64,000 nucleotides of DNA from the NCBI GenBank assembly GCA_013399305.1, contig VXAI01000066.1, forward strand, positions 2,906,942 to 2,970,941, in the 5' to 3' direction. Made by a program: the position numbers and the translations under genes. The notes beneath the pieces were generated by a model that made no database searches, was not told where the DNA came from, and saw nothing but the letters and a program-made list of their open reading frames with translations. This document shows positions 13,801 through 25,484 of the stretch, one piece after another (the stretch's first letter is position 1; each line of letters starts with the position of its first letter). This DNA comes from Rostratula benghalensis. Its lineage: Eukaryota; Chordata; Aves; Charadriiformes; Rostratulidae.

Positions 13801-16659
13801 GCCCATTCTTGATGGAGCTGTGCTAAATACCTGCAGTTCCAGGTATCTTTGCTTCACTCCCTCATGGTCTGGTAAATCTGTACTGGTTTCCCTGCTTCTT
13901 CCTGGTTCTGTGCAACTTAAGGAGAAAGTTATTTGCTGGGGACTTGAAGTGCCATTTGAGCTCTAGAAGTAACATTTCCCTCAGAGTATATTTTTTTTTC
14001 CCCCTTTTGTTCTGCTTGATCTTGCAACCAGTAAGTAGTTTTAAATAAAGATTATTTTTAGGCTCTTGCACCTTCTGCAATGAAACATGATAACTTTGAA
14101 CAGGCACTGATTTCTTCCCTGCTTCAGCAGGGAAATAATTCCAAACATAACATAAAGTTCCCTCCTTCCTGGTGACCTGGTTCACTGGAGCTGTTGTGTG
14201 TCTGTGTCCCCTCCCTGTCCCCAAACCATTGCACCGAATTGTCGTAAAGCTGTTACAGAAGCCCAGGGCACACAGAGCAGAGGAGAATGAGAGCAGGTTT
14301 CCTTAAATCCCCGGAGGAGTGGGAGTTGAGCATTTCAGGAGAATTTTTAATTCCTCAGGGTTAATCCATGGCACGTGAAGAGCCACGCCTGAGCTCTGCC
14401 TTCGGAGCAGGGTTTTGCTGAAACTCCCCGGCTGACACCGGGAGCTGCCGGCAGAGATTGGAATTTTTTTAATTTTTTTTTTTTTTTTTTAACTTGTGTC
14501 AGATTTAACCTCAGCCGATGCAAAGCTGTGATGCAAAGCTGCTCTGCACGCATTACGGTGGGAAGATTGGCTGGGGTTGCTATAGCGAAAGGCTGGAGAT
14601 GACTTCAGGAGTTTAAATTAGGGCTCCTCGCTGGTAAACAAGGGCTCTGCCTGTAGCCCGGGCTGCTGCGGCGCTGGGAGATGTTGGTGTGGGACGGGGC
14701 GGGAGGAGGCTGCGAGTGCTGGCCCAGGGTTGCCAGACTGAACGTGCCAGCCCCGTGCCCGGGTGCTGGGAGCTCGGTCTCGGGGTGGGGTGGTGTACTA
14801 CTGCCTTTAAGGAGAAGATTCTGGTCGCATCAAGAAATCTGCTGCTGATTTTTTTCTGTGAGCGAGCAACAGCCAGTGTTACTTCACGGTGGCTGAACCT
14901 CCTCCTCGGCTGGGGCAGGCAGGGTCTGTGCCCTCCTGTAGCCAAACCACCAGGCTTTGAGATATCACTGCAATATCCCAGCCACGCTTTCACTGTCCTC
15001 TCCTTCTTGACTTCATTAGGCCTTCATCTCTGTAACCTCTTTAACATGTGTAAATACTGAAATGAGATTATCTTTAAAGAGCCCTTTATTAAAAATGAAC
15101 TGACCTTCCTAATCGGAAGAAATGTTCCCGTAGCTGCTTTTCTCCTTTCCTGCGTTTCGAGGAGTAGCGAGGGCAAGAATGGTGAATCATCTCCCCAGGA
15201 TGGCAGCTGGGGCTGGAAAGTGGGCAGGGTTCTTCAGACCCCGCACCCATGGGATGCTCCCCACGCAGCACTTTCCCAGCTCCTGCGATGCTGACCCTGC
15301 CGTGCGGCACTGCAAGGTGGGGAGGGTCCTGGGGGACACACACCTCTGGCTAAGTTTGTACTTCAAAGCAATTCTGAACCTCTCATTAGAGTTCAGGTTG
15401 GTGGCCCTTGGTTGGGCAAGTGCAGTGCTGAGGACCTGGTCTGCTTGGGTGACTCAGGGCCAGGCTTTTTGGATGAGAAGTTGCAGCCACGGTCGCTGCA
15501 AGCTGTGTCCCCGCAGCCACAGAAGGATTTGTCCATGGTGGGCATGGCCAACTGATCTCTGGTAGATGAGAAGGCCTTGATGGATAATCTTCCTCCTTTC
15601 CCCTCCCTAAACCAGCCCTGGGTCTGAGCAGGTCAAGCTGATACGGGACCTCCACCCCAGTATTGTGCTGGCAGCCCCCTGGTCAGCGAGACCACTCAGC
15701 TTTCCCTGCTACACAGCTTCGTCCCTGTGCCCCTCTGGCTCGGGAAGGTGTTGTAGAGCAGAGGGAGGTGAGGTGGAGCTGAGCAGTGGGCATGGTGGGC
15801 TGGCTCTGCAAAGCCTTCACCAGGCAGAGGGGATGCACCTGAACGTAGGTTCTTGGGCCCTGCACAGGGTGACTTTGGGTTCCCTGCAGAGGAGGAGAAG
15901 ACCTGCCATAAAACGCTGGCACGTGAGGGGCTAAGTGGCACAGAGTTTGAAGCCTTCTTTCCGTGCCTGCTTTTAAGGAGACCTTCACAGTTATTGAAAT
16001 CTGGCATTTGTTGTGTAGGGACAGAAAAACAGACAGTTCCCCGAGGTGGGCAGGTGAGGCCCCGGTGCCACCTGAGGAGCAGATGGGTGCTGTGCCGGGG
16101 GTGCCACGTCCCTGCGGCCACGCTGCTGCCCGTTCTCGGCCCTCTGGGCAGCTGGAGCCTTCCTTTGGGCCCTGCAGGCAGCAGGAGATCCCTGCCTGGG
16201 ATCCTGGGTTTCCAAAAGGGATTTGCTGGAAACTCCAGTTTCCAGTTATCGCTTCGGAGCCGGTGGCTGGAGGAGCAGGGTGGTCTTTCCACTGCTTTGG
16301 CATCGGTAATTATTGCTAGAGCTGATGAGCCTTTCCTGGTTCTGGAGGAGCCTTTCGGCGTGCAAGGATGATCAGAGAGGATTTTTGGTTTTGGTTGTGT
16401 GTTTTGTTGGGTTTTTTTTTTTTTCTCTCCCCTTGTAAAATATATTCCAGCTCCAGTTTGTAATGTGGCGAGAAGGGGGAGCGAGAGAAGGGAACAACAG
16501 CATTAGCGGATGTAGAAGTAGCTGGAATGAGAAGCTTTTTGTGCCATTAATAACAGCCCTGGCTGGCAGCCAAGGCTGGGAGTGTGGGATTAGCCTGAAC
16601 AATCAAGACTGCAGGATCAAAACAAGGAGGCAGGAACAGCGAGGTCACACTGCTGCCAT

Positions 16660-17120
16660 CTGCGCTGCCGCAGTGGTGGGAGGGAGCGGAAGAGGGGGCT
16701 GCGCTGGAGGAGCCGCGCCGGTGGCGCAGGCGGTGGGGGCGCCCGCTGCCACTGCCTCCCCAAAATCCAGTCCTGCACTCCCGACACCTCCCCAAAAACC
16801 AGTCCTGCACTCCCACCGCCTCCCCAAAAACCAGCCCTGCGCCCCTGCCGCTGGGGTCGGGGCTTCGGGCATCGCCTCCAAGCCCTCAGTAGCCACCTTC
16901 TCGCCGGCAGAGGGGAGGGCGGCTGCAGCTCCTCGGGTTTTTTAAGAAATGGCTCCTGAAAACCAGGAGCGGCTCCTTAGGGCTTGGTCGCCCCGCGCTT
17001 CCCGCGCTCTGGACTGAGGGTCTGAAGGGCGTTTTGTGGCCGTGGGTGTGGGATGAGCATCTTCGTGCGACGGCAGCGATAGCCCGCCCCGGCGTCAGCG
17101 TGGCCACCGTGCCATTTGTG
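16660..17120. promoter_or_regulatory. CpG-rich patch, possible CpG island or alternative promoter
   Basis: By eye, CG dinucleotides and GC content are clearly higher than in the flanks, for example in CCGCGCCGGTGGCGCAGGCG and around 17000-17095. The patch surrounds the 32-bp minisatellite. No TATA box or clear transcription start was seen. It could be an alternative ANKRD11 promoter, a lncRNA promoter or simply GC-rich DNA. Confidence 0.3.
16755..16850. repeat. 32-bp minisatellite, three copies
   Basis: The unit starts CCTCCCCAAAAACCAG and continues TCCTGCACTCCCACCG. Copies begin at 16755, 16787 and 16819, with a few substitutions between them. It sits in a CpG-rich patch. Confidence 0.93.
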
Positions 17121-17719
17121 AACCCATCTGGTGGCCAGGGGGTGGGAGAGGTCACGGGCCCCGTTCGGCTGCAGCCTTGCTTTCTGCAGCGAGGCACACG
17201 GACCTTTCCAGGGGCTGTGTTTGCTGCTTTACATCACCCTTTTCTAAGGAGTGACTTGAGATTTCTGCTGAAAGATGATTTTCGAAAGCAGATGGAGGCA
17301 AATCTTGTTCTGTGTCACTCTGGGCTCCATCAGCTTTTGCTGGAAATACCTTCCAAGAGTATCAGAAAACAAAATGATTCGCATCGTTTACATTGTTTCT
17401 CTCCTCTTTCTTTTTTTTTTTTTCTTTTCTCTGACCTAGTAAATCTTACTGTCCTGCAAATGTAAATACAAAAGCTGAAATGCAGTAGAAGCAAAGCAGT
17501 GTCCCACAAACAGCCTCCCAGCTCTTGCTAAAAATATCTCTGTGCGGTGCAGTAACTCCCAGGCATTCTTTTGTCTGACTGCTTTTGAATTCCCTAATTG
17601 AAGTTGGTTGGAGGGCAGTGCACCAGTTTCCTGAATAGCTCAGATGTTGATTGTGAGTTAAAAAACAAGAGCAAAATTGTTTTTCCTTTGTGCAGCCACG
17701 CTTTTACTTGCCTCCCCTA

Positions 17720-17739
17720 CCCACCCACCCCCCCACCCC
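17720..17739 (-). other. G-quadruplex motif with single-base loops
   Basis: On the minus strand four G runs of 4, 7, 3 and 3 are separated by single T bases. Short one-base loops are known to favour very stable parallel quadruplexes. On the + strand, in the presumed sense of ANKRD11 transcription, the sequence is C-rich. Confidence 0.75.
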
Positions 17740-19183
17740 AATTTTTAATCTCTGTATTTTTACTTGCAATTTTTATTTTGTAAGACAACTGCATTAAATA
17801 CATGTGTGGAGAAGGGGCCCAGGAGGCAGCGAGCAGTAGGACACAGTTTTGGGTACGTGATGCCACGTGCGTGTTGGAGCCGGAGTTGATGCTCTGTCGG
17901 AAACGTCCAGGCTGGCGCAGGGATGCGGTGCAAATGGAGCTTAACGTAGTAGGAAGTGTTAATAATGGTTCCTAATTGCCTACTAATAACTAAATCTGTG
18001 GAATTTGGCAGCAGTTGGGATCTAGTTTTCTCCTGCAATCTGTCCGTTCCCTCCAGAAAGAACAAAGTTGCTTCGTTGACGCACAGCAGCCTATCTTAAA
18101 TTCACCCAAGGTAACGGGGGAAAGTTTTCCAGATCCTGTGTGGCCTCCAGCCCTCGACAGAGCCCGTGAGGGTCCTTCCCCGAGAGAAAACTGCCAGGTC
18201 TTGGTCTAACTCTCCAAGGTTTAACACAGGAGGAAGAATAAAATCAGGCTGGTTTCCTCCTTTCTGTTTTTGTTTTTCTTCATTTGAACATGGAAACAGA
18301 CAAACCCAGGTTTCTTTCAGGTGCTCCTGAAAGGCTGCTGGAAGGGACCGTGTAGGGGGGTGGCTTGCCCGGCTGTTGGGGACTGGTCCCCGGGCTCTTG
18401 TGGGGACAGGGAGGAAAACCAGTAATTTGTGATAAGTCATGGCCAGTCCAAGAGGCTCCCCGGAATATATTTGTTGGGTAAACATGATAAACCCCAGGAC
18501 TCGGAGCTCCTCTGTGACCAGTAAACAAACACAGACCTTGCTTGCGCTTGAGCCCCTGGTAAATGAGGAGTTTGAAGTGGTGACGGAGGTCGGTGAGCAG
18601 CTGATTTCAGATGCTGATTCAGGAGCTGGGATTTATTTGGGCTCTCCGTGGTGGGAGACATTTCGTAGCTGCTCGGCGGCAGCAGCAGAAAAACAAGCAC
18701 AAATTTTTCTGTCTTGAGGGATAACTGCAGTGAAGCATGCGGTGGGGGGGGAGGGGGAAGGGCTGTGCTGCTTGCTGGTACCAAAATACCTCCCCATCCC
18801 CCACGCACGTCAACAGGCCCCGAAACTCCCCCAGTACAGGGAGGATGGGAGGATGGGGGCTGGGTGATGCACCCGCCGCGGAACAGGAGCAAGGACCAGT
18901 GACTTTAGCCCCCGGCCTGGGGGAGCCAGGCTCCTCCTGTGCTTTCCTTGGAATTGGAGCATCTTCATAGTTTGAAACACACGAAACTCAGAGGATGAAG
19001 GGGTGCAAGCTGGCAGCTGTGAGCTGGGTTTGCGGCCTCTCGCTCTGCCATAGCCCAAAACCAGGAAAATTATGTCTGGAGAAAGCTGGGAGCTGTGGGA
19101 CCCCAGTGCCAGTGTCCATCTTGCCATCCTTGCCCCCTTTCCCGCAAGCAGGTGGGCTCTATATGTGAGAAACACTCTTACTG

Positions 19184-19233
19184 TCCAAAACCTCTCTTCC
19201 TTTCCAAAACCTCTCTTCCTCTCCAAAAACATG
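19184..19233. repeat. 19-bp tandem repeat, about 2.5 copies
   Basis: The unit TCCAAAACCTCTCTTCCTT starts at 19184 and again at 19203 (last base C), with a partial third copy from 19222. Confidence 0.9.
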
Positions 19234-22227
19234 GTGTGGCAGGCGCCAGAGCCTCCTCCTTGGTGGCATTGGTTGGGAAGAAGCTGTGCTGGAGCCGGGC
19301 TGTTGGGGCTGGGTCAGGATCCAGCACTGCAGTCGCATGCCCTCCTTCCTTTTAGCTCCTAGGTTAACAGTTAACCTGTTTGTGTTTCTGTACCTCGGGT
19401 TGTTTGGTGTTCTGGGGCTCTGGACTGTAGATGAGTAGCCCCCACGGAGGGGTACAGCTTATCTGCTGCGGAGGAATGTGAAGAATTTCATGTGGAGGGA
19501 GATGAGATGTTCCCCTTTCCCGGTGGAGGGACACCAAGTCCTGGCAGATGGTAGCGTGATGTTTTATATCCATGGGCAGCTCCCTGCTTTGGGAGCCTGG
19601 ATGTTCAGTTTCCACCTGGCCAAAACATTTTTGCTCTGATTGTAAACCTTAGAGGGGAGAGTGCTCAAATGGAAAAGTTGACGCAGCTTTATCTGCGGTG
19701 CAGCCTCGGAAGGGTAGAGGAATCCGAGCCCTGGCTTATGTCAGGGTTGAAGCTTTCCCCTGTCCTTCCAGCAAACTGCACTCCGTTGCCTTGGAGCCAG
19801 TCCTTCATGGGGGGCACATCCTTCAAGGAGCGTGGTTTGGTCAAGAATACAGGTCTGGGTTCAGTTTAAATACACACTGAGTTCCCCGATGGCTGTCTCT
19901 GCTACCTCCTTGCAGCAGCCCAGTGGCTTTCAAATGGTCCTCCTTGCCCTCCCAGCAAACAGCAGCATCGCAGCCCTTCGCCAGAAACTTTAGCCCTTGC
20001 CTTCAATGGGCGATTATTCTTGCAGGAGACATTCAGGTCGTCCCTTCCGTCCCTTCCCCTCGTGCAGCGAGTGACACTTCTACGAATGACTGATGCTTGA
20101 CATAGTCAAGGGTCACCTTACCCAGTGGTGCCTAAGGCTTTCATTGCGGCGTGCGTGAACGCTCTTTCAAACGTCCTGCTGGCTCTGCTGCCGGCACTTC
20201 ATTAGCTGGGGAAAAAAAAAATAAATAAAAAAAATTTAAAAAAGAAGTGCCTGGAACTAAATTTGCCAGCTGTGCCCAGTGCAGGCACGGTGGAGCCGTC
20301 CTGTCTCTGCCTTTTGAGGTGGGAAGCCCACTGCTGGAACTCCCCACTCCCCTCACACCGTCACCCCCAGAAGTGACCCGAAGCGGTGGCTGCGGGGTCA
20401 GGCTGACATCTGGCAGGGTCCTGGGGAGGGAGGTGGGAACCAGTGCTGGCTGGAGAGGAAGGAGCTGGAGGAGGATGGGAAGGGAAGCGGGGGGGGGGGA
20501 GGGAAGGACAGAGCCAGGAGCTTCTGAAGCTGCGGGGTAAGACATTAAGCTGGAGAAGGGGCAGAATATAATGCTCAGTGATTTTTGCAAGTGGCTGGCT
20601 GCTGCCAGGGGATGGCTCGGGGCTAAGGGCAGTGCTTGTTTTCTAGCAAGGCGCTAGGAATCATCAAAACAACGGTTGCAGTTAATTGCCACATATCCAT
20701 CACGCCTCGGTCTGCGTTTGTCTGGAGGCAGGATGCGTTTGCAGATGAGTTTTGAAAATAGCTGAGGATCGAATGTTGTTATTTGTTCTTTTGGCACTGA
20801 ATATTCTGCTCACTGTTGGTGTTCGGTGATGCAGATCCGCGTGTGCTTTCAAAGGCTGTAGCTAATGTTACGATTTCCTTCCTGCTACCAGTTTCTGTTT
20901 TCTGTGCTCACACCTTTCTGGAAGCCTCCTCTGGGGCTATGATATTCCCTACTTGGTTTTGTATTAAAGGCACCTCTTTCCGTAAGGGCTGAGAAAAATC
21001 TTTCAGTTTTGAGTACGTAAAGAAATAATGCTCTCTTCACCTGGTAGAAAAAACCCCAGATGAACGTTTTAGAAGGCTGAGCCTGCGTTTTGCTGAGGAA
21101 AAAGCATTTCCTAAAGTTTTTCCTGATGAAGCAGAGGTTGATGGTGTGCTGTCTGGGTCAAAATCCCATTCCTCAGCTTTTATGGGGGGTGTGAGGGCTC
21201 CCCTGCTCCCCACTTCCATCCCATGCACTCAGCCAGGAGGGTTTGGGGAGCAGGATGCAATCCTGGCGTTGGATTTGCAGAGATGAGGGTGTCCTGCTCC
21301 GGAGTCGTCGTGTGGGCTTGGCCCTCAGGATGGATGATGGGGACGATCCAGCACGCCATGAGTCCTGCTGGGCGGTGTGAGACTGGGGGGGAAGGCTACG
21401 GTGCCTTCTTCCTCACGAGATGGCCCGTTTCTGGGCCAAAATCGCCACAAACCAGCTTCTTTTTCTCTGCAAATGGGGGCCCGACGCTCGCGCACCCTCA
21501 TAAAGATCTTAATTTGGTCCGATGGGAAATTTACTATTTAAAAATGGCTTTGATTATCATAGGGAAGAATTGTTTACTGGCTGTACATATGCTTTGCTGT
21601 CTCCATCCCGTGCTTTGCTAAGAATAGAAAGCAAAGCATTACTCTGCCCCTCGTACAGCTGCGGCTGTCGAAACACCGATTTGCCCAAATGTTTTGTACG
21701 TTTGTGGCTGAGCAGGCAATGGGAGCCGAGGTTCAAAACTGCCACTTCTCTGCTCCAAACCACTAATCAGCACCGCTTCTGAAAGGGCTATAGATAGTGC
21801 GTGCAAGCTGATATTACAGAAATAAACTTTTCATAACCTCCCTTTGTTTGCTGTAAATCCCCCAGACTTGCAGGTCTGCGCCATTATCTCCAGGCTCTCA
21901 CAAGGCCACCCTCCCCACCATGTTCTCACCACTCTCTTTAATTGCCAAGGAGCCTCTTGGAGCAGCCTTTAAAAATCCCTATCACCGTTGCCCTATCTTC
22001 ATTAAATGAATGGGGCTGTTGTACATCTGACAGCTGCCATTTTAATGCTGTGGTATTGTATTTCCTTGCAGGAGGCTCAACCTCACGAGGCAGATTAGGA
22101 CTGAGAAAATCCAGGTTCCATTAGAAACCATTGGAAATGAGTTCCCAAGTTGTTCTAAGGTAAATCAATAATGCATATAATCTCCCTGGCTGGACTTAGT
22201 GACCGAGCCAACAGTTCATTTAACCAC

Positions 22228-22247
22228 TTTTTTTTTTTTTTTTTTTT
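22228..22247. repeat. T20 homopolymer
   Basis: Twenty consecutive T. No poly(A) signal is visible beside it on the opposite strand. Confidence 0.95.
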
Positions 22248-25200
22248 CTCCTTTAAAGCACTTTCAAAATCATTCCTGTTGAGACTAACTTCTCATTCTG
22301 AATTGCTGTTCTGAAATTCTAGGACAACATTTGTTTTCAAGTGCTGGCAAAACTTTGGTAATTTACTCATCCCTGAGCTTAGGAGGAACTGTAGTCACTG
22401 CTGCAAATTTGGGCCTTGCATCAGCACTGAGGGAACCTCTAAATTCCTGCAGGTTTGAGGTGGAGGATGATGCTCTGCTTTCTTGTGCCTCCGCTCCCAG
22501 AGGGGCTGCTCAGACCCTGACACTGGGTCCCGTGTCCTCACGTGGGGCTGTGTGAGCCCGATGCTTGGCGTGTCCCTGTCACCCCTTGCCATCTTCCAGT
22601 CGATGCCTGTAGCTGGGACACCTCTGCTGCCATCCCCTCTGCTGTTTTACAGACCCGTCTTGGATGAAGGCAGCAGTTTGGTTATGGAATAATCAAGTCG
22701 AGACAGATGAATCCTTTTCAGTGTTGCAATAACAAGCTTTGCTAATTCTTAATTCATTTCAAATTAGTAAAGTGAATTGGCCTTTCTCAGAGCAAATATT
22801 CCAAACTCGCAAATCTTTCAAGCTAAAGGACCACTGATTCTTCCTCTCCTGTTTAACCCAATGCTTGAGGGAAGCGAGGAAGATGAGTGCAAGAATGAAG
22901 CCAGCTCCAGTGGCTTCCTCTCCTGGCACTGCTGGGTTGCTCAGCACAACGGGTCCGGTCGGGATCAGGTGGGATATTGTGTGTCTGTGGAATTCTCCAG
23001 CACACGTGGGACAGCGCTGGTGCAAGCCCTGCTTTGGGCTGGCACTGGGCAGGCGAGCGATACCCGGTACTGCGCAAAGCTTGGAAGGGCAGGGTTACAA
23101 ACCACGCTGGGTTTTTTGTGCAAATTTGAGGTGATTTGGTGAATTTTTGTACTAGACAACAGCTCTGTGTCACATGACAGTTGTCTTTTTGACGTAGTAG
23201 GTACCTTGCGACGATGTTTATCATCTCATGGAAGCTCAGCCTTGTTTAACACGACTTGAACTGTCAGATATTAAAATAATGTCTCTTGAACCACTTGAAC
23301 GGGATAAGACTTGGCTTGATATAGGGCTGTGGTCTTAGAAAACCTGTAATCCCCCCTCCTCCCCCCTGCCTTGGTATTACTATCAGATTTTTCTTTTTAG
23401 CTGTGGCGAAGGGAAGATTGAGTTGCTAGAACATGATCTATTTTGATTCCTAAAAATCTTAGCGCTGCTAATTTAGTCAGCTAGTATGTTACGAATGTAG
23501 GTTCTGTGTGTTCAAACTGTTCTTGGGTGGGTTTTTTTGTTTTATTTTTTTTTTTACTTAATAAGTTCTCCAGATAGTTGCCATGGAAATAATCCTGGAT
23601 TCAGAGAGGATCTGAAGGCCCTGAAGATGCCTGTGTGGTGGGAGCGGCGCGTGGTCTGCACGCTCCAGGCTCGGCTTCTGCTCAAAACCTGTTTTCCCAC
23701 GGTGATGCTGGCTCCAGGATGGGAACCAGCTCCTTCCTCCCGCTCCCTGACTCTCCCCCCTTTTGAAGTTTTGGGCAGAATTCTCCCATTTTTCATAGTG
23801 CAGGAAATTGTTGCGCTGATTGAAGGTTAATTACAGCTTTCTCTCTTGTGTTTGCTTGAATGGCACTAAAGTGAAATGGTTTGACTGTTGCCTTTGACTT
23901 ACCTGTGTGTGGCCTGGGTGTCTGTACCGAATTTGAGGAGATTTCCCCAGCTCAGCTCCCAGAGCTGGCTGCTGCCGGAGGGTGCCGTCCCTGGGGGTGC
24001 CACAGCAGGAGCCGCTCCTGAGCCCCTGTTTGTGCTGCAGAAGAACCAACCTGCTTCCTCTGGGGCCGTGTTTTCTTCTTCAACAACTTCCTTTTTTGTG
24101 CCAATGTTGTGTTTTTCATGAAATTGTCATGTGTTGTTTTCAGACATGATCATAGGAATTGTTCTCTATGTCTGAACCAAACCTGGGCAATTCTTGTTGC
24201 TTGAAATAAGACAGGTGGTCCTAAATTCGGGTTATTTTCCTGGCTTTGCAAGACATGAAAAAAAAAAAAGCACCTTATTATTTAGGCTGGAGTTGGCCTG
24301 GGACTCAACCCAAGTTGAGACTTGGGCCAGCTATTTGATGCAGCACATGGGACCTGTGAATCCCCTTGGTGAACAGGGTAGGACCAAGCGAAGGAGCTGC
24401 AAAGGCAGCAGCTCATCATCCTGTGCCTGATTTTTCCCGGAGTGATTTCCCAGGGAAGTGACTCTTTGCAGTGGCAGAGACCCTGAAGCAGCTCATGTTG
24501 AAAATTGAGTCTTTTTAAGAGCGTGCTTCAAAGGTGATGATAGTAGATTTTGGGGGTGAACAGTGGAACAGGGAGCTGTGCTGGGGACCTGAAGGGACAG
24601 AGCCTCAAGTGCTGCTTTCCTGCCTGGTGGGGCTGGGACAAGGGGACCCCGTCCCTTCCTTGCCGCGGTGGTGAAGTATGGGTGAACCAGACTGGTTTGT
24701 AGCCAAAATAAAAACCTAGGAGAGATTGTTCACCCTTTCACCCCTGCCCTGTAGCACACCACGAGCTTGTCCTGAAATGCTCCCATGTTTTGGTCATCCT
24801 GGCAACCGGGGGAAGTCTCAGATGCAGATTTTTAAACAAGCCGAGTCAACACCTTAAGGAAGATGATGGAGACCCCGCCGGCTCTCCGTAAGAACCCACC
24901 CTCCTGTTCCAGCCCGGGGAGGCCCAAACCCAAACCAGCGGCCCCTCATCCTTTCTCACCGCTCTGGGTGTATTAAATTAGCCAGCAGAGTGACAGCTGG
25001 GCAGGAGGCTGGGAACAATGAAGATAAAGTTAGCTTTCAGCGATGTGACCCTCTCCAGGCTGCGCGCCAGAAGACTCTAAATAATTGATGGGAGCAACCA
25101 CCCCGGCCAGCACGGTAATGTACAGCGGGCTCATCCAGCCAGCGGGGCTGCAGCACCCATTACATCACCCCCGCTCCCGGCCCGGGCTCTCCTATCAGCA

Positions 25201-25361
25201 ATGTAATTTTACTGCTTTTAAATAATAAATTGAGCCTGGGCCTTGGGAAAAATACTCCACTTCTCCCCATTCAAGCCTACCGGGGTGTGCAACTGCACAA
25301 ATGAATTTTACATACGGTACAATAAATTTTGTATCAAGCTAAAGAAAATTTCTGGCGGGAG

Positions 25362-25484
25362 NNNNNNNNNNNNNNNNNNNNNNNNNNNNNNNNNNNNNNN
25401 NNNNNNNNNNNNNNNNNNNNNNNNNNNNNNNNNNNNNNNNNNNNNNNNNNNNNNNNNNNNNNNNNNNNNNNNNNNNNNNNNNNN
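25362..25484. other. Assembly gap (123 N)
   Basis: A run of 123 unknown bases. The left flank is AT-rich and the sequence 100-250 bases further left is GC-rich. Open frames drawn through the gap are meaningless. Confidence 1.

Larger units (their letters stand above)
10001..25361. other. Non-coding, probable ANKRD11 5' intron, second part
   Basis: No exon or RNA gene was recognised. It contains a CpG-rich patch with a 32-bp minisatellite (16660-17120), a C-rich G-quadruplex-type motif (17720-17739), a 19-bp tandem repeat (19184-19233), T18 at 14473-14490, T20 at 22228-22247 and G11 at 20489-20499. The last 500 bases before the assembly gap alternate GC-rich and AT-rich words and look like a conserved non-coding element, a guess that needs alignment. 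Confidence 0.6.

Noticed and set aside
17400..17445. Strong pyrimidine tract plus TAG, acceptor-like
   Set aside because: No convincing donor was found within normal exon distance downstream.
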